DNA of 64,000 bases from an uncultured Erysipelotrichaceae bacterium (GCA_910588075.1 CAJUOS010000002.1:1-64000), one strand, 5' to 3'; numbered from the stretch's first letter, positions 1 through 8,969 are shown. Made by a program: numbers and translations. The notes: generated from the sequence alone by a model not told the origin.

Positions 1-14
1 GAAATCTTTAACAT

Positions 15-43
15 ATTATAGCATAAAGCAAATATTAATACAA
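15..43 (-). promoter_or_regulatory. Sigma-A promoter reading out of the window
   Basis: On the minus strand TTGTAT (38-43), a 17-nt spacer and TGCTATAAT (an extended -10, TATAAT at 15-20) form a near-consensus promoter. It points left, so it should serve a gene beyond the window edge. It starts just after the MATE gene ends, so that gene and the unseen one are probably separate units. Confidence 0.6.
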
Positions 44-65
44 TGCTTTTAGCAATATTTTATAA

Positions 66-1403
66 TCAACCAACAAATTTCTTCATTTCTTTTTTTATTA
101 AGAATAAAGTTATTATAAAAGCAAGCATGTCTGATATTGGTACAGCAACAAATACTCCATATAATCCAAAAAAACTTGATAATATGAAAATAAGTGGAAT
201 TAATAAAATACATTGTCTTAATAAATTCAAAAAGCTAGATTCTTTAACTTTACCAACAGCTTGAAAAAAATTTGCACACATTGTTTGACATCCTACAAAT
301 GGTAAACATATAAACCATATTCTCAATGCTATTTTCCCTAGTTTTATAATTTCATATTCCTGATTAAACATTGAAATAATAGTTTGTGGAAATAATTCAA
401 TAATACAAAAACCACTCAAAGCAATAATAGTAGAACCTATAATTGTATAGCGTAAAGTCTCTTTAACTCTCTCATAACATTTTGCTCCATAATTATAACT
501 CATAATAGGCTGTTGTCCTTGTGTCATTCCTGTCAATGGCATCAACATTAATGTTTGCACACTTGTAATAATACCAATAGTAGATATAGCTGTATCTCCA
601 CCATACGTACCTAATGTCCCATTAATCACAATATTTAATAAACTTGTAGATAACTGCATTAAAAAAGCGGGAATTCCAGTTTTAATAATCAAAAAAGCAA
701 ATTTCTTTTTTAATTTCATATGAATAAAACGACATTGAATAAGACTTCTTTTTCCAAATAAAAAAGATAATTGCCAAATCATACTTAAAAATTGACCACC
801 AATTGTAGCTAAAGCAGCCCCCTCCATACCCATATGACATTTCATTATAAGTATATAATCAAAAAGAATATTAAACCCCGCTCCCAATATTTGAGAAATC
901 ATTGCATTTTTAGCGTTGCCTTGTGCTCTTGAAAAATTATTACCACACATTGCTACACACTGAAAAACACCACCATATAAAATTATACTTAAATAACTCT
1001 TAGCATACGGAAGAATCTGTGAGCTTGCTCCTAATATTTTCAATATAGGTTGCATAAAAATATTCCCAAATACCATAAAGAACAAACCAAATAAAATAGT
1101 AATCATTAAAGCATTTCCTTGGAAATATTTTGCTTTTTCATCTTCCTTTGCTCCTAATGCAATAGAAAAACGTGTTGCCCCTCCAACTCCTGCCATTAAA
1201 CTTAACGCCATCAAAACAAGAGTAACTGGATAACTAATTGTAATACCTGCAAGCCCCATTGATCCTAAATGAGGAGCATTCCCTATAAACATTCTATCGA
1301 CAATATTATATATGGCATTAACAAGCATTCCAATCATTGCTGGAACTGATAATTCAAATAGCAAAGGTAATATTTTCCCTTTTTCCATTCGTTCTTTATC
1401 CAT
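66..1403 (-). CDS. MATE family multidrug/drug-sodium exporter
   Basis: A 445-residue, very hydrophobic protein with the twelve-segment layout of MATE exporters: two MatE domains of about 160 residues (roughly 10-175 and 235-395) joined by a basic linker near 225-235. Family members swap Na+ or H+ for cationic drugs or metabolites across the cell membrane. The N-terminal part has the typical PAMIGMLVNAIYNIVDRMFIG signature, and a middle stretch MTQGQQPIMSYNYGAK is characteristic of the bacterial NorM/DinF-like branch. The ATG has a good GGAGG site. It stands alone; no regulator is adjacent. The substrate cannot be told from sequence. Confidence 0.9.
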   Translation of the reverse strand: MDKERMEKGKILPLLFELSVPAMIGMLVNAIYNIVDRMFIGNAPHLGSMGLAGITISYPVTLVLMALSLMAGVGGATRFSIALGAKEDEKAKYFQGNALMITILFGLFFMVFGNIFMQPILKILGASSQILPYAKSYLSIILYGGVFQCVAMCGNNFSRAQGNAKNAMISQILGAGFNILFDYILIMKCHMGMEGAALATIGGQFLSMIWQLSFLFGKRSLIQCRFIHMKLKKKFAFLIIKTGIPAFLMQLSTSLLNIVINGTLGTYGGDTAISTIGIITSVQTLMLMPLTGMTQGQQPIMSYNYGAKCYERVKETLRYTIIGSTIIALSGFCIIELFPQTIISMFNQEYEIIKLGKIALRIWFICLPFVGCQTMCANFFQAVGKVKESSFLNLLRQCILLIPLIFILSSFFGLYGVFVAVPISDMLAFIITLFLIKKEMKKFVG

Positions 1404-1880
1404 ATTTACATTCCTCCTTACTTATCATATGAAAAATGTGTTACATAACTGGATTTACGCAATTATGCAACACGTTTATCAAATTATAACAATTTTACTT
1501 ACTGTTTTCAAAAGATTTATCCTGCAATTATCTTAATATAAAATTCTCTCTTTCTAAGTCCATCAAATTTACATTAAAAATCACTCTCAATTCACATCAT
1601 TATTTTTAAATATAGAAATGCCACAACAACAAAGTACACCACTAATAATTTCATAAGCTTAAAAAAGGACAAGACATTTTTTGTCAATTCATGTAATTTA
1701 CTTTCTTTTCCATATGATAACAAAATCTATTAATCAATAAATAAAAAAGCATGTCATTTAGAACTGACACACTATCTTATAACTTTAAAAAATAAATAAA
1801 GGACTTCCTTTTAAATTTTTATTTCACAATAACTAAACTAAAAATAAACGAGTTATTCTCCTAATTGTCCATCCTTCTAC
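1404..1880. other. Intergenic region between MATE and DUF951 genes
   Basis: 477 bases with no convincing gene on either strand. It holds the MATE ribosome site and upstream region at its left and the terminator of the folD-DUF951 unit at 1742-1773. The rest is AT-rich with scattered stops in all frames; I see no RNA motif that I recognise. Confidence 0.6.
1742..1773 (-). terminator. Intrinsic terminator of the folD-DUF951 unit
   Basis: On the minus strand a 9-bp stem (AGTGTGTCA with TGACATGCT, two G-U pairs) and an 8-nt loop are followed by a run of six T. It lies about 110 bases after the DUF951 stop codon, with no other gene between. Confidence 0.6.
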
Positions 1881-2078
1881 TTAATCTGTCTCCTCAATAT
1901 GAGGAATAACTTTTTTTAATCTCTTTTCAAAATCTCTACGAGAAAACATAATAATAGCTCCACAACCTAAACATTTTATTTTAATATCTGCACCCATTCT
2001 TATAATCTTCCATTGATTAGACTTTTTACATGGATGTTGTTTTTTCATTTCAACAATATCATTTAAGTTATATTCCAT
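1881..2078 (-). CDS. DUF951 small protein (YyzM-like)
   Basis: A 65-residue protein matching the DUF951 family of Firmicutes: the core pattern is V-M-K-K-x-H-P-C, then W-x-I-x-R-x-G-A-D-I-K-I-K-C-x-x-C and a conserved R-x-x-F at the end. The three cysteines (about 17, 37 and 40) with the conserved His suggest a small metal site, but no function is established for the family. It starts two bases after folD, so the two are almost surely one transcript. In many Firmicutes DUF951 genes sit near replication-origin genes or folD-like neighbours; the link to folate is only positional. Confidence 0.85.
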   Translation of the reverse strand: MEYNLNDIVEMKKQHPCKKSNQWKIIRMGADIKIKCLGCGAIIMFSRRDFEKRLKKVIPHIEETD

Positions 2079-2080
2079 CT

Positions 2081-2926
2081 CTATCCCTCTCTTTGCTCAT
2101 AGGCTTGTAATGTATTTTCTAATAACATAGCAATTGTCATAGGTCCTACTCCCCCTGGAACTGGTGTTATATATGATACTATACCTTTAACATCATCATA
2201 ATCAACATCTCCACAAAGTTTATTATTTTCATCTCTATTAATTCCAACATCTAAAACAATAGCACCTTTTTTGATATAATCTTTAGTAAAAAATTTAGCT
2301 TTCCCAATAGCAGCAATAAGAACATCAGCACGTTGACATACTTCTTTCAAATTTTTTGTTCTTGAATGGGCAATTGTAACAGTTGCATTTTTCTGTAAAC
2401 ATAATAAAGATACTGGTTTTCCCACAATATTACTTCTTCCCACAACAACAACTTCTTTTCCTGTTAAATCATAATTAATTTCATCTAATAAAACCATCAT
2501 TCCTTTAGGCGTACATGGAACAAGTCCATTTTGTCCTAACATTAATTTAGCGACATTTGTTGGATGAAAACCATCAACATCTTTACTAGGATCAATTAAA
2601 TCTAAAATTTTATTTTCATTAATATGTGCAGGTAAAGGTAATTGTACTAAAATACCATCAACATTAGCATCATTATTTAATCTTTTAATTTCATTTATTA
2701 ATTCATCCTCACTTATGTTTTCATCTTTTAAGATAATATCTGAAAGCATTCCAACATAAGCACAGCCTCTTTCCTTATTACGAACATATGTTTGACTTGC
2801 TTGATTATTTCCTACTAAAATAACTGTTAATTGGGGTATTCTTTTCCCTGCTTGTTTCATCTTTTCTATTTTTATTTTTAATTCATCTTTTCTCTTTGCT
2901 GAAATACTTTTACCATCTATAATCAC
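2081..2926 (-). CDS. folD: Bifunctional methylene-THF dehydrogenase / methenyl-THF cyclohydrolase
   Basis: A 281-residue FolD, the usual length. It oxidises 5,10-methylene-THF with NADP+ and hydrolyses the product to 10-formyl-THF, feeding purines and formyl-Met-tRNA. Seen: the catalytic-lysine region SQTYVRNKERGC (YVxxK, about 56-60), the QLPLP motif (about 119-123), DVDGFHP (about 140) and the nucleotide fold VVVGRSNIVGKPVSLL, ending in TPVPGGVGPMTIAMLLENT. The start is a GTG with GGAG ten bases upstream. It is the first gene of a two-gene unit with DUF951 and lies back-to-back with the cation-efflux gene. Confidence 0.97.
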   Translation of the reverse strand: MIIDGKSISAKRKDELKIKIEKMKQAGKRIPQLTVILVGNNQASQTYVRNKERGCAYVGMLSDIILKDENISEDELINEIKRLNNDANVDGILVQLPLPAHINENKILDLIDPSKDVDGFHPTNVAKLMLGQNGLVPCTPKGMMVLLDEINYDLTGKEVVVVGRSNIVGKPVSLLCLQKNATVTIAHSRTKNLKEVCQRADVLIAAIGKAKFFTKDYIKKGAIVLDVGINRDENNKLCGDVDYDDVKGIVSYITPVPGGVGPMTIAMLLENTLQAYEQREG

Positions 2927-3012
2927 GCAACTCTCACTCCTTTATAATTGTATTCATTATAATAAAATTTAAACAACTTGTAAATATTATAAATATTTCC
3001 CTTATGAACATA

Positions 3013-3028
3013 ATGATAATATTATCAT
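3013..3028. promoter_or_regulatory. Perfect palindrome resembling a Fur/PerR-type operator
   Basis: ATGATAATATTATCAT is a perfect 16-bp palindrome 25 bases before the cation-efflux start codon. The arms TGATAAT and ATTATCA are the half-sites of the Bacillus Fur box (TGATAAT-N-ATTATCA), here without the central base. The position fits an operator for metal-responsive control of the exporter. The regulator gene is not in the window. Confidence 0.45.
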
Positions 3029-3052
3029 ATCTTATATAAGGGATGTGAAATA

Positions 3053-3934
3053 ATGCAATTATCATATAAAAATACAGCTTATCGTGTTTCTATCATAACT
3101 ATGTTTATCAATTTAATATTATCACTTTTTAAATTATTTGCTGGGATTTATGGCTATTCGCACGCAATGATAAGTGATGCTGTTCATTCCATGAGTGATT
3201 GTGCTAGTACAATTATTGTTATGATTGGTATTCACTTTGCAAGTATGGATGCTGATAAAGAACATCCATATGGTCATGAGAGAATGGAATGTATTGCTTC
3301 AATCATACTTTCTATACTTCTCATTTTTACAGGTTTTCAAATTGGCTATCAAAGCCTTATCTCTCTTATATCTCCTCATACAATTACTATTCCATCATTT
3401 TTAGCTCTTTTTGCTGCATGTATTTCTATTTTAATCAAAGAAGGAATGTATCTTTATACACGTTATTATGCTAAAAAAATACATTCTTCTTCTCTTTTAG
3501 CAGATGCTTATCATCATCAAAGTGATGCTTTATCATCTATTGGGAGCTTAATTGGAATTATTGGTGCTATGTTAGGTATAAAAATCTTAGATCCTTTAGC
3601 AGGATTATGTATTTGTTTATTCATTTTAAAACCTGGTCTTTCTATTTTTTATGATGCTTCAATCAAAATGGTTGATCATAGTTGTTCTTTAGAATTAAAA
3701 AAAGAAATTTATGATTGTATTTTGAATGTACAAGATGTTCTTTCGATTGATAATATGAAAACAAGGTTATTTAATGAAAAGATATATATTGATTTAGAAA
3801 TTGGTGTTAATGCTAATGCTTCATTAAAAGAAGCACATTATATTGCTCATAATGTTCATGACCTATTAGAAATAACCTTTCCTCAAATTAAACATTGTAT
3901 GATTCATGTAAACCCTAAAAATAAAGAAGGTTAA
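3053..3934 (+). CDS. Cation diffusion facilitator (divalent metal exporter)
   Basis: A 293-residue CDF-family protein with six membrane segments and a C-terminal cytoplasmic metal-sensing domain (about 205-288). CDF dimers export Zn2+, Fe2+, Mn2+, Co2+ or Cd2+ against protons. The transport site is visible: D42, H45 and D49 in helix 2 and D151, H154/H155, D158 in helix 5; HPYGHERMEC (71-80) is the usual signature between helices 2 and 3. A His (rather than Asp) in the helix-2 quartet and the AYHHQSD helix-5 form occur in Zn/Fe/Mn-type CDFs; the ion cannot be fixed from this. A Fur-like palindrome precedes it, which favours iron or manganese. Confidence 0.92.
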   Translation: MQLSYKNTAYRVSIITMFINLILSLFKLFAGIYGYSHAMISDAVHSMSDCASTIIVMIGIHFASMDADKEHPYGHERMECIASIILSILLIFTGFQIGYQSLISLISPHTITIPSFLALFAACISILIKEGMYLYTRYYAKKIHSSSLLADAYHHQSDALSSIGSLIGIIGAMLGIKILDPLAGLCICLFILKPGLSIFYDASIKMVDHSCSLELKKEIYDCILNVQDVLSIDNMKTRLFNEKIYIDLEIGVNANASLKEAHYIAHNVHDLLEITFPQIKHCMIHVNPKNKEG

Positions 3935-3956
3935 CTTAGCTTAGTTACCTTCTTTT
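3923..3956. terminator. Bidirectional terminator between convergent genes
   Basis: AAAGAAGG at 3923 pairs with CCTTCTTT at 3948 through a further partly paired stem, with T-rich sequence after it on both strands. It covers the stop of the CDF gene and lies just outside the stop of the VanW gene. Confidence 0.65.
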
Positions 3957-3965
3957 ATCATTTGT

Positions 3966-5588
3966 TTAAGGATTTGCTTGAGGTGTTGGATTCGTTTGTG
4001 GTGGTGTATTAGGTTGTGTTGGATTATCTGGCATTGGATTATCTAAAGGTGTTTCCTTCTTTTTCTTTGTTCCTCTTAACACGACTTTATCACGACTTTT
4101 ATAAACACTATAAGCTTCTTTTTTTGAAGAAATTAACTTACCATTAGCATCATACACTTTACGATATGATTGTGCTTTTGCTCCTGAATAACCAGAAGTG
4201 ATAACTTTTTCTTTTCCTTCTTCTAATGTTGGATCATCTTTATAAATTGTTTTATATCCTGTTGATGATAATCTTTGACTAGTAATTTTAACAGTAATAT
4301 TATTAATATTTGTTCCATAAACTTTACAATTCAAACGATTATTATTATAACTTATTGATAACTTAATTGGATAATCCTGATTATTTTTAAACTTAAAATC
4401 TGGACCGCCCCAAGAAACAGTTGCATCTCTTCCAATGGGAACATAGCTTGATACATAAGAATGATTAATACGATCTGTAATTTCAAGATTAGATAATAAA
4501 ACAGCATTGTAAATTGTTGAAGATGATTGACAAATCCCACCACCAATCGCATCAACAGTTTCTCCATTGACATAAGCTCCAGCAGCGCCAAATCCTCCAG
4601 CAACTGTACGTTCTCCTACTGTTTCATTATATGAAAATTCTTCTCCAGGAAGTAAAATAACATTATTACATTTAATACTTGCTAAACGAACATTATTTTT
4701 TCTTACTGATGTTCCAGTAACTGTTGTTGTATAACTTCCCAAAACATCTTTAAATAAATTCTTTTCTAACATTTCTTTACTAATTTTTGGTTGAATAATA
4801 GTTGCATTTATTGTGAATGTATCTCCTTGTGATGCATTATTAAACTCTTCGATTGACTTTTGCAAATCATATTTAACACCTACTTGAGAATCTACAATCT
4901 CATAATTATTATTTTTATCTAATGTCGCATTTTTCATTGCTTGAGATAGTTGTTTATGAAGTTGTTTCATTTCATTTTCATCATTTTGGCTTTCTACTAA
5001 TGAACATTCAATAGTATCTTTAAACTCATAGTTTTCTAAAGCTGTATGTATTTTCTTAACAATATCTTCTTGACTTGTTTTTTCACCATCATGACCTTTT
5101 GTAAAAGTAATCTGATTTTCCCCAATTTTATATTGTGTTTTTTGTTTTGTATCATATTGTAATATTTTACTTTTTGTTATATCATTAATCAGTTTCTTTT
5201 CATCTTTTATTTGAACAGGAATAGCAAAATTATGATGAAATAAATAATTATACCCTCGCCTCAAAAAAGAATGATTGACTTCTTTAGATATATCATCAAT
5301 TACTGATTTAGCATCAAAAGACACATTATCTTTCACATTAATTTGATATTCCTTATCCTTTACAAGTAATTTTAGATTAAGGTAAGAAGTATCTTTTTGA
5401 AATTGTTGTTCTAAAACTTGAATCGCTTCTTCTTTTGTCATATTAGCAACATCAATACCATTAATTGTTGTATTTCTTAAAAAATCTTGAGATTGAACAA
5501 ATAAACATAACAAAAGATAAACAATACATACAACACCAATAATTCCACTCAATAAAACAATTTTCTTATTTTTCATTAACTTCTGCAT
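3966..5588 (-). CDS. VanW/G5-domain membrane-anchored wall protein
   Basis: A 540-residue extracytoplasmic protein. Order: N-terminal membrane anchor (about 9-30), two peptidoglycan-binding_4-like regions (about 40-140 and 160-275), a VanW domain (about 295-425, with GGGICQSSSTIYNAVLLS and the SYV-P-GRDATVSWGGPD-F-F-N segment), a G5-like domain (about 430-510) and a Pro/Asn-rich tail (about 515-540). Proteins of this plan are common on Firmicute cells and are thought to bind or modify peptidoglycan; VanW itself has no proven reaction. The name does not imply vancomycin resistance: no van genes are near. Start ATG has GAGGGG upstream. Confidence 0.88.
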   Translation of the reverse strand: MQKLMKNKKIVLLSGIIGVVCIVYLLLCLFVQSQDFLRNTTINGIDVANMTKEEAIQVLEQQFQKDTSYLNLKLLVKDKEYQINVKDNVSFDAKSVIDDISKEVNHSFLRRGYNYLFHHNFAIPVQIKDEKKLINDITKSKILQYDTKQKTQYKIGENQITFTKGHDGEKTSQEDIVKKIHTALENYEFKDTIECSLVESQNDENEMKQLHKQLSQAMKNATLDKNNNYEIVDSQVGVKYDLQKSIEEFNNASQGDTFTINATIIQPKISKEMLEKNLFKDVLGSYTTTVTGTSVRKNNVRLASIKCNNVILLPGEEFSYNETVGERTVAGGFGAAGAYVNGETVDAIGGGICQSSSTIYNAVLLSNLEITDRINHSYVSSYVPIGRDATVSWGGPDFKFKNNQDYPIKLSISYNNNRLNCKVYGTNINNITVKITSQRLSSTGYKTIYKDDPTLEEGKEKVITSGYSGAKAQSYRKVYDANGKLISSKKEAYSVYKSRDKVVLRGTKKKKETPLDNPMPDNPTQPNTPPQTNPTPQANP

Positions 5589-5671
5589 AAATTTCCCCTC
5601 ATTCTTATTTCAATCATATACCAGAAATAAAATCATGACAAGTGATTTGACAAAAATACAATTTTTACCTC

Positions 5672-5702
5672 AAAAAAAGTATATGATTATTTAATCATAT
5701 AC
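5672..5702 (-). terminator. Terminator of the FAD dehydrogenase gene
   Basis: On the minus strand a 10-bp perfect stem GTATATGATT/AATCATATAC with a 4-nt loop is followed by seven T. It begins two bases after the stop codon. Confidence 0.85.
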
Positions 5703-5704
5703 TA

Positions 5705-7117
5705 TTATCTAGAAATAATATGTCTAGCAATAACAATTCCATTCGCTCCCGCTTGAGCCAATCCTCTTGTCAGACCTGCTCCATCTCCACCTACATAAAG
5801 TCCATCTATTTCACTTTCAAAACCAGTTCTTACCTTAGGACGTGCAGAATAAAATTTAGCTTCAACACCATATAAAAGTGTATGTTCATTAGCAATACCT
5901 GGCGTAACATGATCTAAAGCCTCAATCATCTCAATAATTGATTTCATTGTATTATATGGTAATACTAATCCTAAATCGCCAGGAACAGCTTCTGGTAAAG
6001 TTGGTGTTGTATATCCTTCTTTTAGACGTTTACTCGTTGTACGTCTACCTCTTTTTATATCTCCATATCTTTGAACAATAATACTTCCATGAGATAGCAT
6101 ATTGGCAAGTCTTGCTACTTCATGAGCAAATTCATTAGGTTCATTAAATGGTTCACTAAAAGTATGAGATACAAGTAATGCAAAATTTGTATTAGAGCTT
6201 CCTAATTTTAAATCATGATAAGCATGACCATTTGCTAACATTGTTCCAGAATGATTTTCCACTACAACATGTCCACTAGGATTAGAACAAAAAGTCCTTA
6301 CTTTTGTCCCTACTGATGCATTATATATAAATTTTCCTTCATATAAATGAGTATTAATTTCATCCATAACAATATTACTTGTCTCTACTCTTACACCAAT
6401 ATCCACTTGATTATTATATAAATTTAAACCTTGATTTTTAAAAACTTTAGTTAACCAAGTTGAACCATCTCTACCAGGTGTTAAAACAACATATTGTGCT
6501 GATACTTTTTCACCATTTTCTAAAATAATACCTTTAACTCTATTTTTTTCAACATATATATCATGAACTGTTGTTTTAAAAACCATATCAATATGTTCTT
6601 TTAATTTATTAGACATTTCTGTCATAATACGTAAATTTTCTTCCGTTCCTAAATGTCTTACTTTAGCACGTAATAATTTTAAACCAACTGCATAACCTCT
6701 TTTTTCTATTTCTTTCACTTTATCAGTTGTAGGATCTGTAATATTATGTGTTGCTCCATGCTTTAAATATAAATCATCAACATAATGAATAATCTCTTCA
6801 ACTTCCTGATTATCTAAATAATCTGTTAACCAACCACCAAACTCACTTGTAATATTAAACTTTCCATCAGAGTATGCTCCTGCCCCTCCAAATCCAGAAG
6901 TAATAGAACATGCGGGTAAACAACCTGCTTCATTTTCTTTAATAACTGGACAACTTTTAATTTTCTTATCCTTAATTGGACAATGACGATACATCACATC
7001 ATGACCTTTATCAATAAGTAAAACACTTTTATCTGGAGCTTTTAAATATAACTCATAACAAGTCATAATCCCTGCTGGTCCTGCTCCAACAACAATAACA
7101 TCATAATTTTTCTTCAT
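5705..7117 (-). CDS. COG2509-type FAD-dependent dehydrogenase
   Basis: A 470-residue flavoprotein. N-terminal FAD-binding Rossmann motif YDVIVVGAGPAGIMTC (about 4-19) and a C-terminal GGDGAGLTRGLAQAGANG segment close the FAD site, as in uncharacterised FAD-dependent dehydrogenases of COG2509. A Cys-rich stretch with HCPIKD, SCPVIK and GCLPACS (about 45-70) is typical of this group and could be a redox or Fe-S site; this is an inference. The longest open frame begins 14 codons earlier, but GAGG nine bases before ATG 7117 favours this start. Monocistronic; substrate unknown. Confidence 0.85.
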   Translation of the reverse strand: MKKNYDVIVVGAGPAGIMTCYELYLKAPDKSVLLIDKGHDVMYRHCPIKDKKIKSCPVIKENEAGCLPACSITSGFGGAGAYSDGKFNITSEFGGWLTDYLDNQEVEEIIHYVDDLYLKHGATHNITDPTTDKVKEIEKRGYAVGLKLLRAKVRHLGTEENLRIMTEMSNKLKEHIDMVFKTTVHDIYVEKNRVKGIILENGEKVSAQYVVLTPGRDGSTWLTKVFKNQGLNLYNNQVDIGVRVETSNIVMDEINTHLYEGKFIYNASVGTKVRTFCSNPSGHVVVENHSGTMLANGHAYHDLKLGSSNTNFALLVSHTFSEPFNEPNEFAHEVARLANMLSHGSIIVQRYGDIKRGRRTTSKRLKEGYTTPTLPEAVPGDLGLVLPYNTMKSIIEMIEALDHVTPGIANEHTLLYGVEAKFYSARPKVRTGFESEIDGLYVGGDGAGLTRGLAQAGANGIVIARHIISR

Positions 7118-7228
7118 AAAAAAACGCCTCATTTCTGGGGCATAAAAATGTATCCTCAAATATTATAACCAAAAATTTGAATTACTGTCAACATTCCTAC
7201 AAATTTATAAAAGTTTCTTTCATATTTA

Positions 7229-7257
7229 TTGAATAAAATAATGATATTAGATATTCT
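7229..7257 (+). promoter_or_regulatory. Probable promoter of the HAD-ogt unit
   Basis: TTGAAT (7229-7234), a 17-nt spacer and TATTCT (7252-7257) lie 31 bases before the HAD start codon. Both boxes differ from consensus by two or fewer bases. Confidence 0.45.
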
Positions 7258-7288
7258 TTAAGTATACAAAGTGAAAGGATAATGAATA

Positions 7289-8095
7289 ATGGAAAATATA
7301 AAACTTGTTTTATGTGATATAGATGGAACTTTGTTACATGATAATGGATATATTACAACTGAAGCAAAGAAAGCCATTTCTTTATTAAAAGAAAAAAATA
7401 TTATGTTTGGAATTGCCACAGGAAGAACACCCTATGCTGTTAAAGATTTAATTGTTGATTGGGGAATTGAAAAAGATGTAGATATGATTATGGGATTTAA
7501 TGGTGGAAGTTGTTATTATATGAAAGAACAAACTATGGAATCATGTTATTTATTAGAGGGTCAATACATTCAAGAAATCATGAATGATTTTAAAGATTTT
7601 AATGCAACATATGGTATTTATGATTTTAAAAATTTTCATTGTAATAGAAAAACAGATGCCACAATAAAGATTGCTAATGCTAATAAACTTTCACTTATTA
7701 TTGATGATTTAAGTGATTATTATAATAAAAAAGTAGAAAAAGTTTTAATGATTGAAACTCCTGATAAAATTCAACAAATAAAAAACAGTTATGAAAGACA
7801 TTTAAAAACAAATCATTACAGAATAGTTCAATCTTCACCTATCTTGTTAGAATTCTTAAATCCAGAATTATCAAAAGCAAAAGGAATAGAACAAATATGT
7901 AAAAGATTAAGTATATCTTTTGATAATATTTTAACTTTTGGTGATGAACTTAATGACTTAGAAATGATTAGAGATTGTATTGGAGTTGCAATGGGTAATG
8001 CTAGAAAAGAAATTAAAGAAATTGCTCAATATATTACTGATACAAATAATAATGATGGTATTGCTAACTTTTTATATCAATATATACTTAGATAA
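7289..8095 (+). CDS. Cof-type HAD sugar-phosphate phosphatase
   Basis: A 268-residue HAD hydrolase of the Cof (IIB) subclass. Motif I is DIDGTLL (about 9-15) with the two catalytic aspartates, motif II lies in FGIATGRTPY (about 40), and motif IV is FGDELNDLEMI (about 217-227) after the C2 cap domain. Such enzymes dephosphorylate sugar phosphates or flavin and pyridoxal phosphate with broad specificity in the cytoplasm. It is followed by ogt after 15 bases and shares its promoter. The real substrate is unknown. Confidence 0.9.
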   Translation: MENIKLVLCDIDGTLLHDNGYITTEAKKAISLLKEKNIMFGIATGRTPYAVKDLIVDWGIEKDVDMIMGFNGGSCYYMKEQTMESCYLLEGQYIQEIMNDFKDFNATYGIYDFKNFHCNRKTDATIKIANANKLSLIIDDLSDYYNKKVEKVLMIETPDKIQQIKNSYERHLKTNHYRIVQSSPILLEFLNPELSKAKGIEQICKRLSISFDNILTFGDELNDLEMIRDCIGVAMGNARKEIKEIAQYITDTNNNDGIANFLYQYILR

Positions 8096-8110
8096 GAGGA
8101 GTTGATAACT

Positions 8111-8650
8111 ATGTATTATACAACAACTTATTCTTCACCAGTTGGTTTACTTACACTTGCTTGTGATGATAATCATCTTATTGGCTTATGGTTAGAAGGA
8201 CAAAAATATTTTGGAAATCATATTTTAGAAAAGGCAATAGTAAAAAATAATTTAGATATTTTTTATTTAACTAAAAAATGGTTAGATGGATATTTTAATC
8301 AAGAAGAACCTTCTATTCAAGAACTTCCATTATCACCAATAGGAAGTGATTTTCGTCAAGAAGTTTGGAAAATTTTATGTGAAATTCCTTATGGTCAGGT
8401 TATAACTTATGGTGAAATTGCTAAAAAAATAGCATTGAAAATGCACAAAAAAAGTATGTCTGCTCAAGCTGTTGGAAATGCTGTTGGTCATAATCCTATT
8501 TCTATCATTATTCCTTGTCATCGTGTTATAGGCACAAATAAAAGTTTAACAGGATATGCAGGTGGAATTGATAAAAAAATAAAATTACTGAGACTTGAGG
8601 GAATAAATACCCAAGAATTGATTATTCCACAAAAAGGGACTGCTCTTTAA
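8111..8650 (+). CDS. ogt: Methylated-DNA--protein-cysteine methyltransferase
   Basis: A 179-residue suicide DNA-repair protein that moves a methyl group from O6-methylguanine (or O4-methylthymine) to its own cysteine. The active-site motif IPCHRVIG is at about 134-141 with Cys136; the DNA-binding helix before it is seen in SAQAVGNAVGHNPI. The N-terminal domain is short, as in Ogt rather than Ada. An in-frame TTG lies three codons earlier, but the AGAGGAG site is spaced for ATG 8111. Confidence 0.95.
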   Translation: MYYTTTYSSPVGLLTLACDDNHLIGLWLEGQKYFGNHILEKAIVKNNLDIFYLTKKWLDGYFNQEEPSIQELPLSPIGSDFRQEVWKILCEIPYGQVITYGEIAKKIALKMHKKSMSAQAVGNAVGHNPISIIIPCHRVIGTNKSLTGYAGGIDKKIKLLRLEGINTQELIIPQKGTAL

Positions 8651-8667
8651 AAATTAAAATATACACT

Positions 8668-8706
8668 AATGGAGTCAACTCTATAAATATTTGAATTGAC
8701 TCCATT
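8668..8706. terminator. Long hairpin between convergent genes, no T tract
   Basis: AATGGAGTCAA (8668-8678) and TTGACTCCATT (8696-8706) are perfect 11-bp arms around a 17-nt loop. The place, between the converging ogt and FakA-like genes, suits a terminator for both, yet neither side has a run of T. It could instead be a protein site or an RNA-end structure. Confidence 0.45.
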
Positions 8707-8719
8707 ACTATTATATGAT

Positions 8720-8968
8720 TTATCCTTTTAATCCTTTTGCTTGTCTTTCCATATTTTCTACAACAACATCATAGATTTCTCCTAGTGTTGATGCATATTC
8801 TAAAACTTTCCAAGGTTCATTTGTATGAAAATGAATTTTTATTAATTCATCATCACCGACTGCTAATAAACAATCTCCTACAAAGTTTTGAGTTATATAA
8901 TCATGTATTTTATCTTCTGAAAGACCTTGTCCTTCAATCAATAATTGTGTATCAAATATATATTCCAT
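8720..8968 (-). CDS. Orphan FakA (YloV) middle-domain protein
   Basis: An 82-residue protein matching only the middle domain of FakA/YloV, the fatty-acid kinase subunit of about 550 residues. The match covers the conserved block GDCLLAVGDDELIKIHFHTN followed by P-W-K-V-L-E-Y-A-S-T-L-G-E and VENMERQ. In FakA this domain carries a zinc site with one Cys and the two His of the H-x-H; here H46 and H48 remain but the Cys position reads Asp (YIFDTQ). The ATP-binding and C-terminal domains are absent. ATG 8968 has GAGG upstream and starts one base after the GH1 stop, so the genes are coupled. Complete small gene or leftover fragment cannot be decided; the intact ribosome site favours a working gene. 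Confidence 0.7.
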   Translation of the reverse strand: MEYIFDTQLLIEGQGLSEDKIHDYITQNFVGDCLLAVGDDELIKIHFHTNEPWKVLEYASTLGEIYDVVVENMERQAKGLKG

Positions 8969-8969
8969 A

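Noticed and set aside
3966-5588. Vancomycin-resistance gene because of the VanW domain
   Set aside because: VanW domains are widespread in susceptible Firmicutes and no vanH/A/X or vanR/S genes are nearby.
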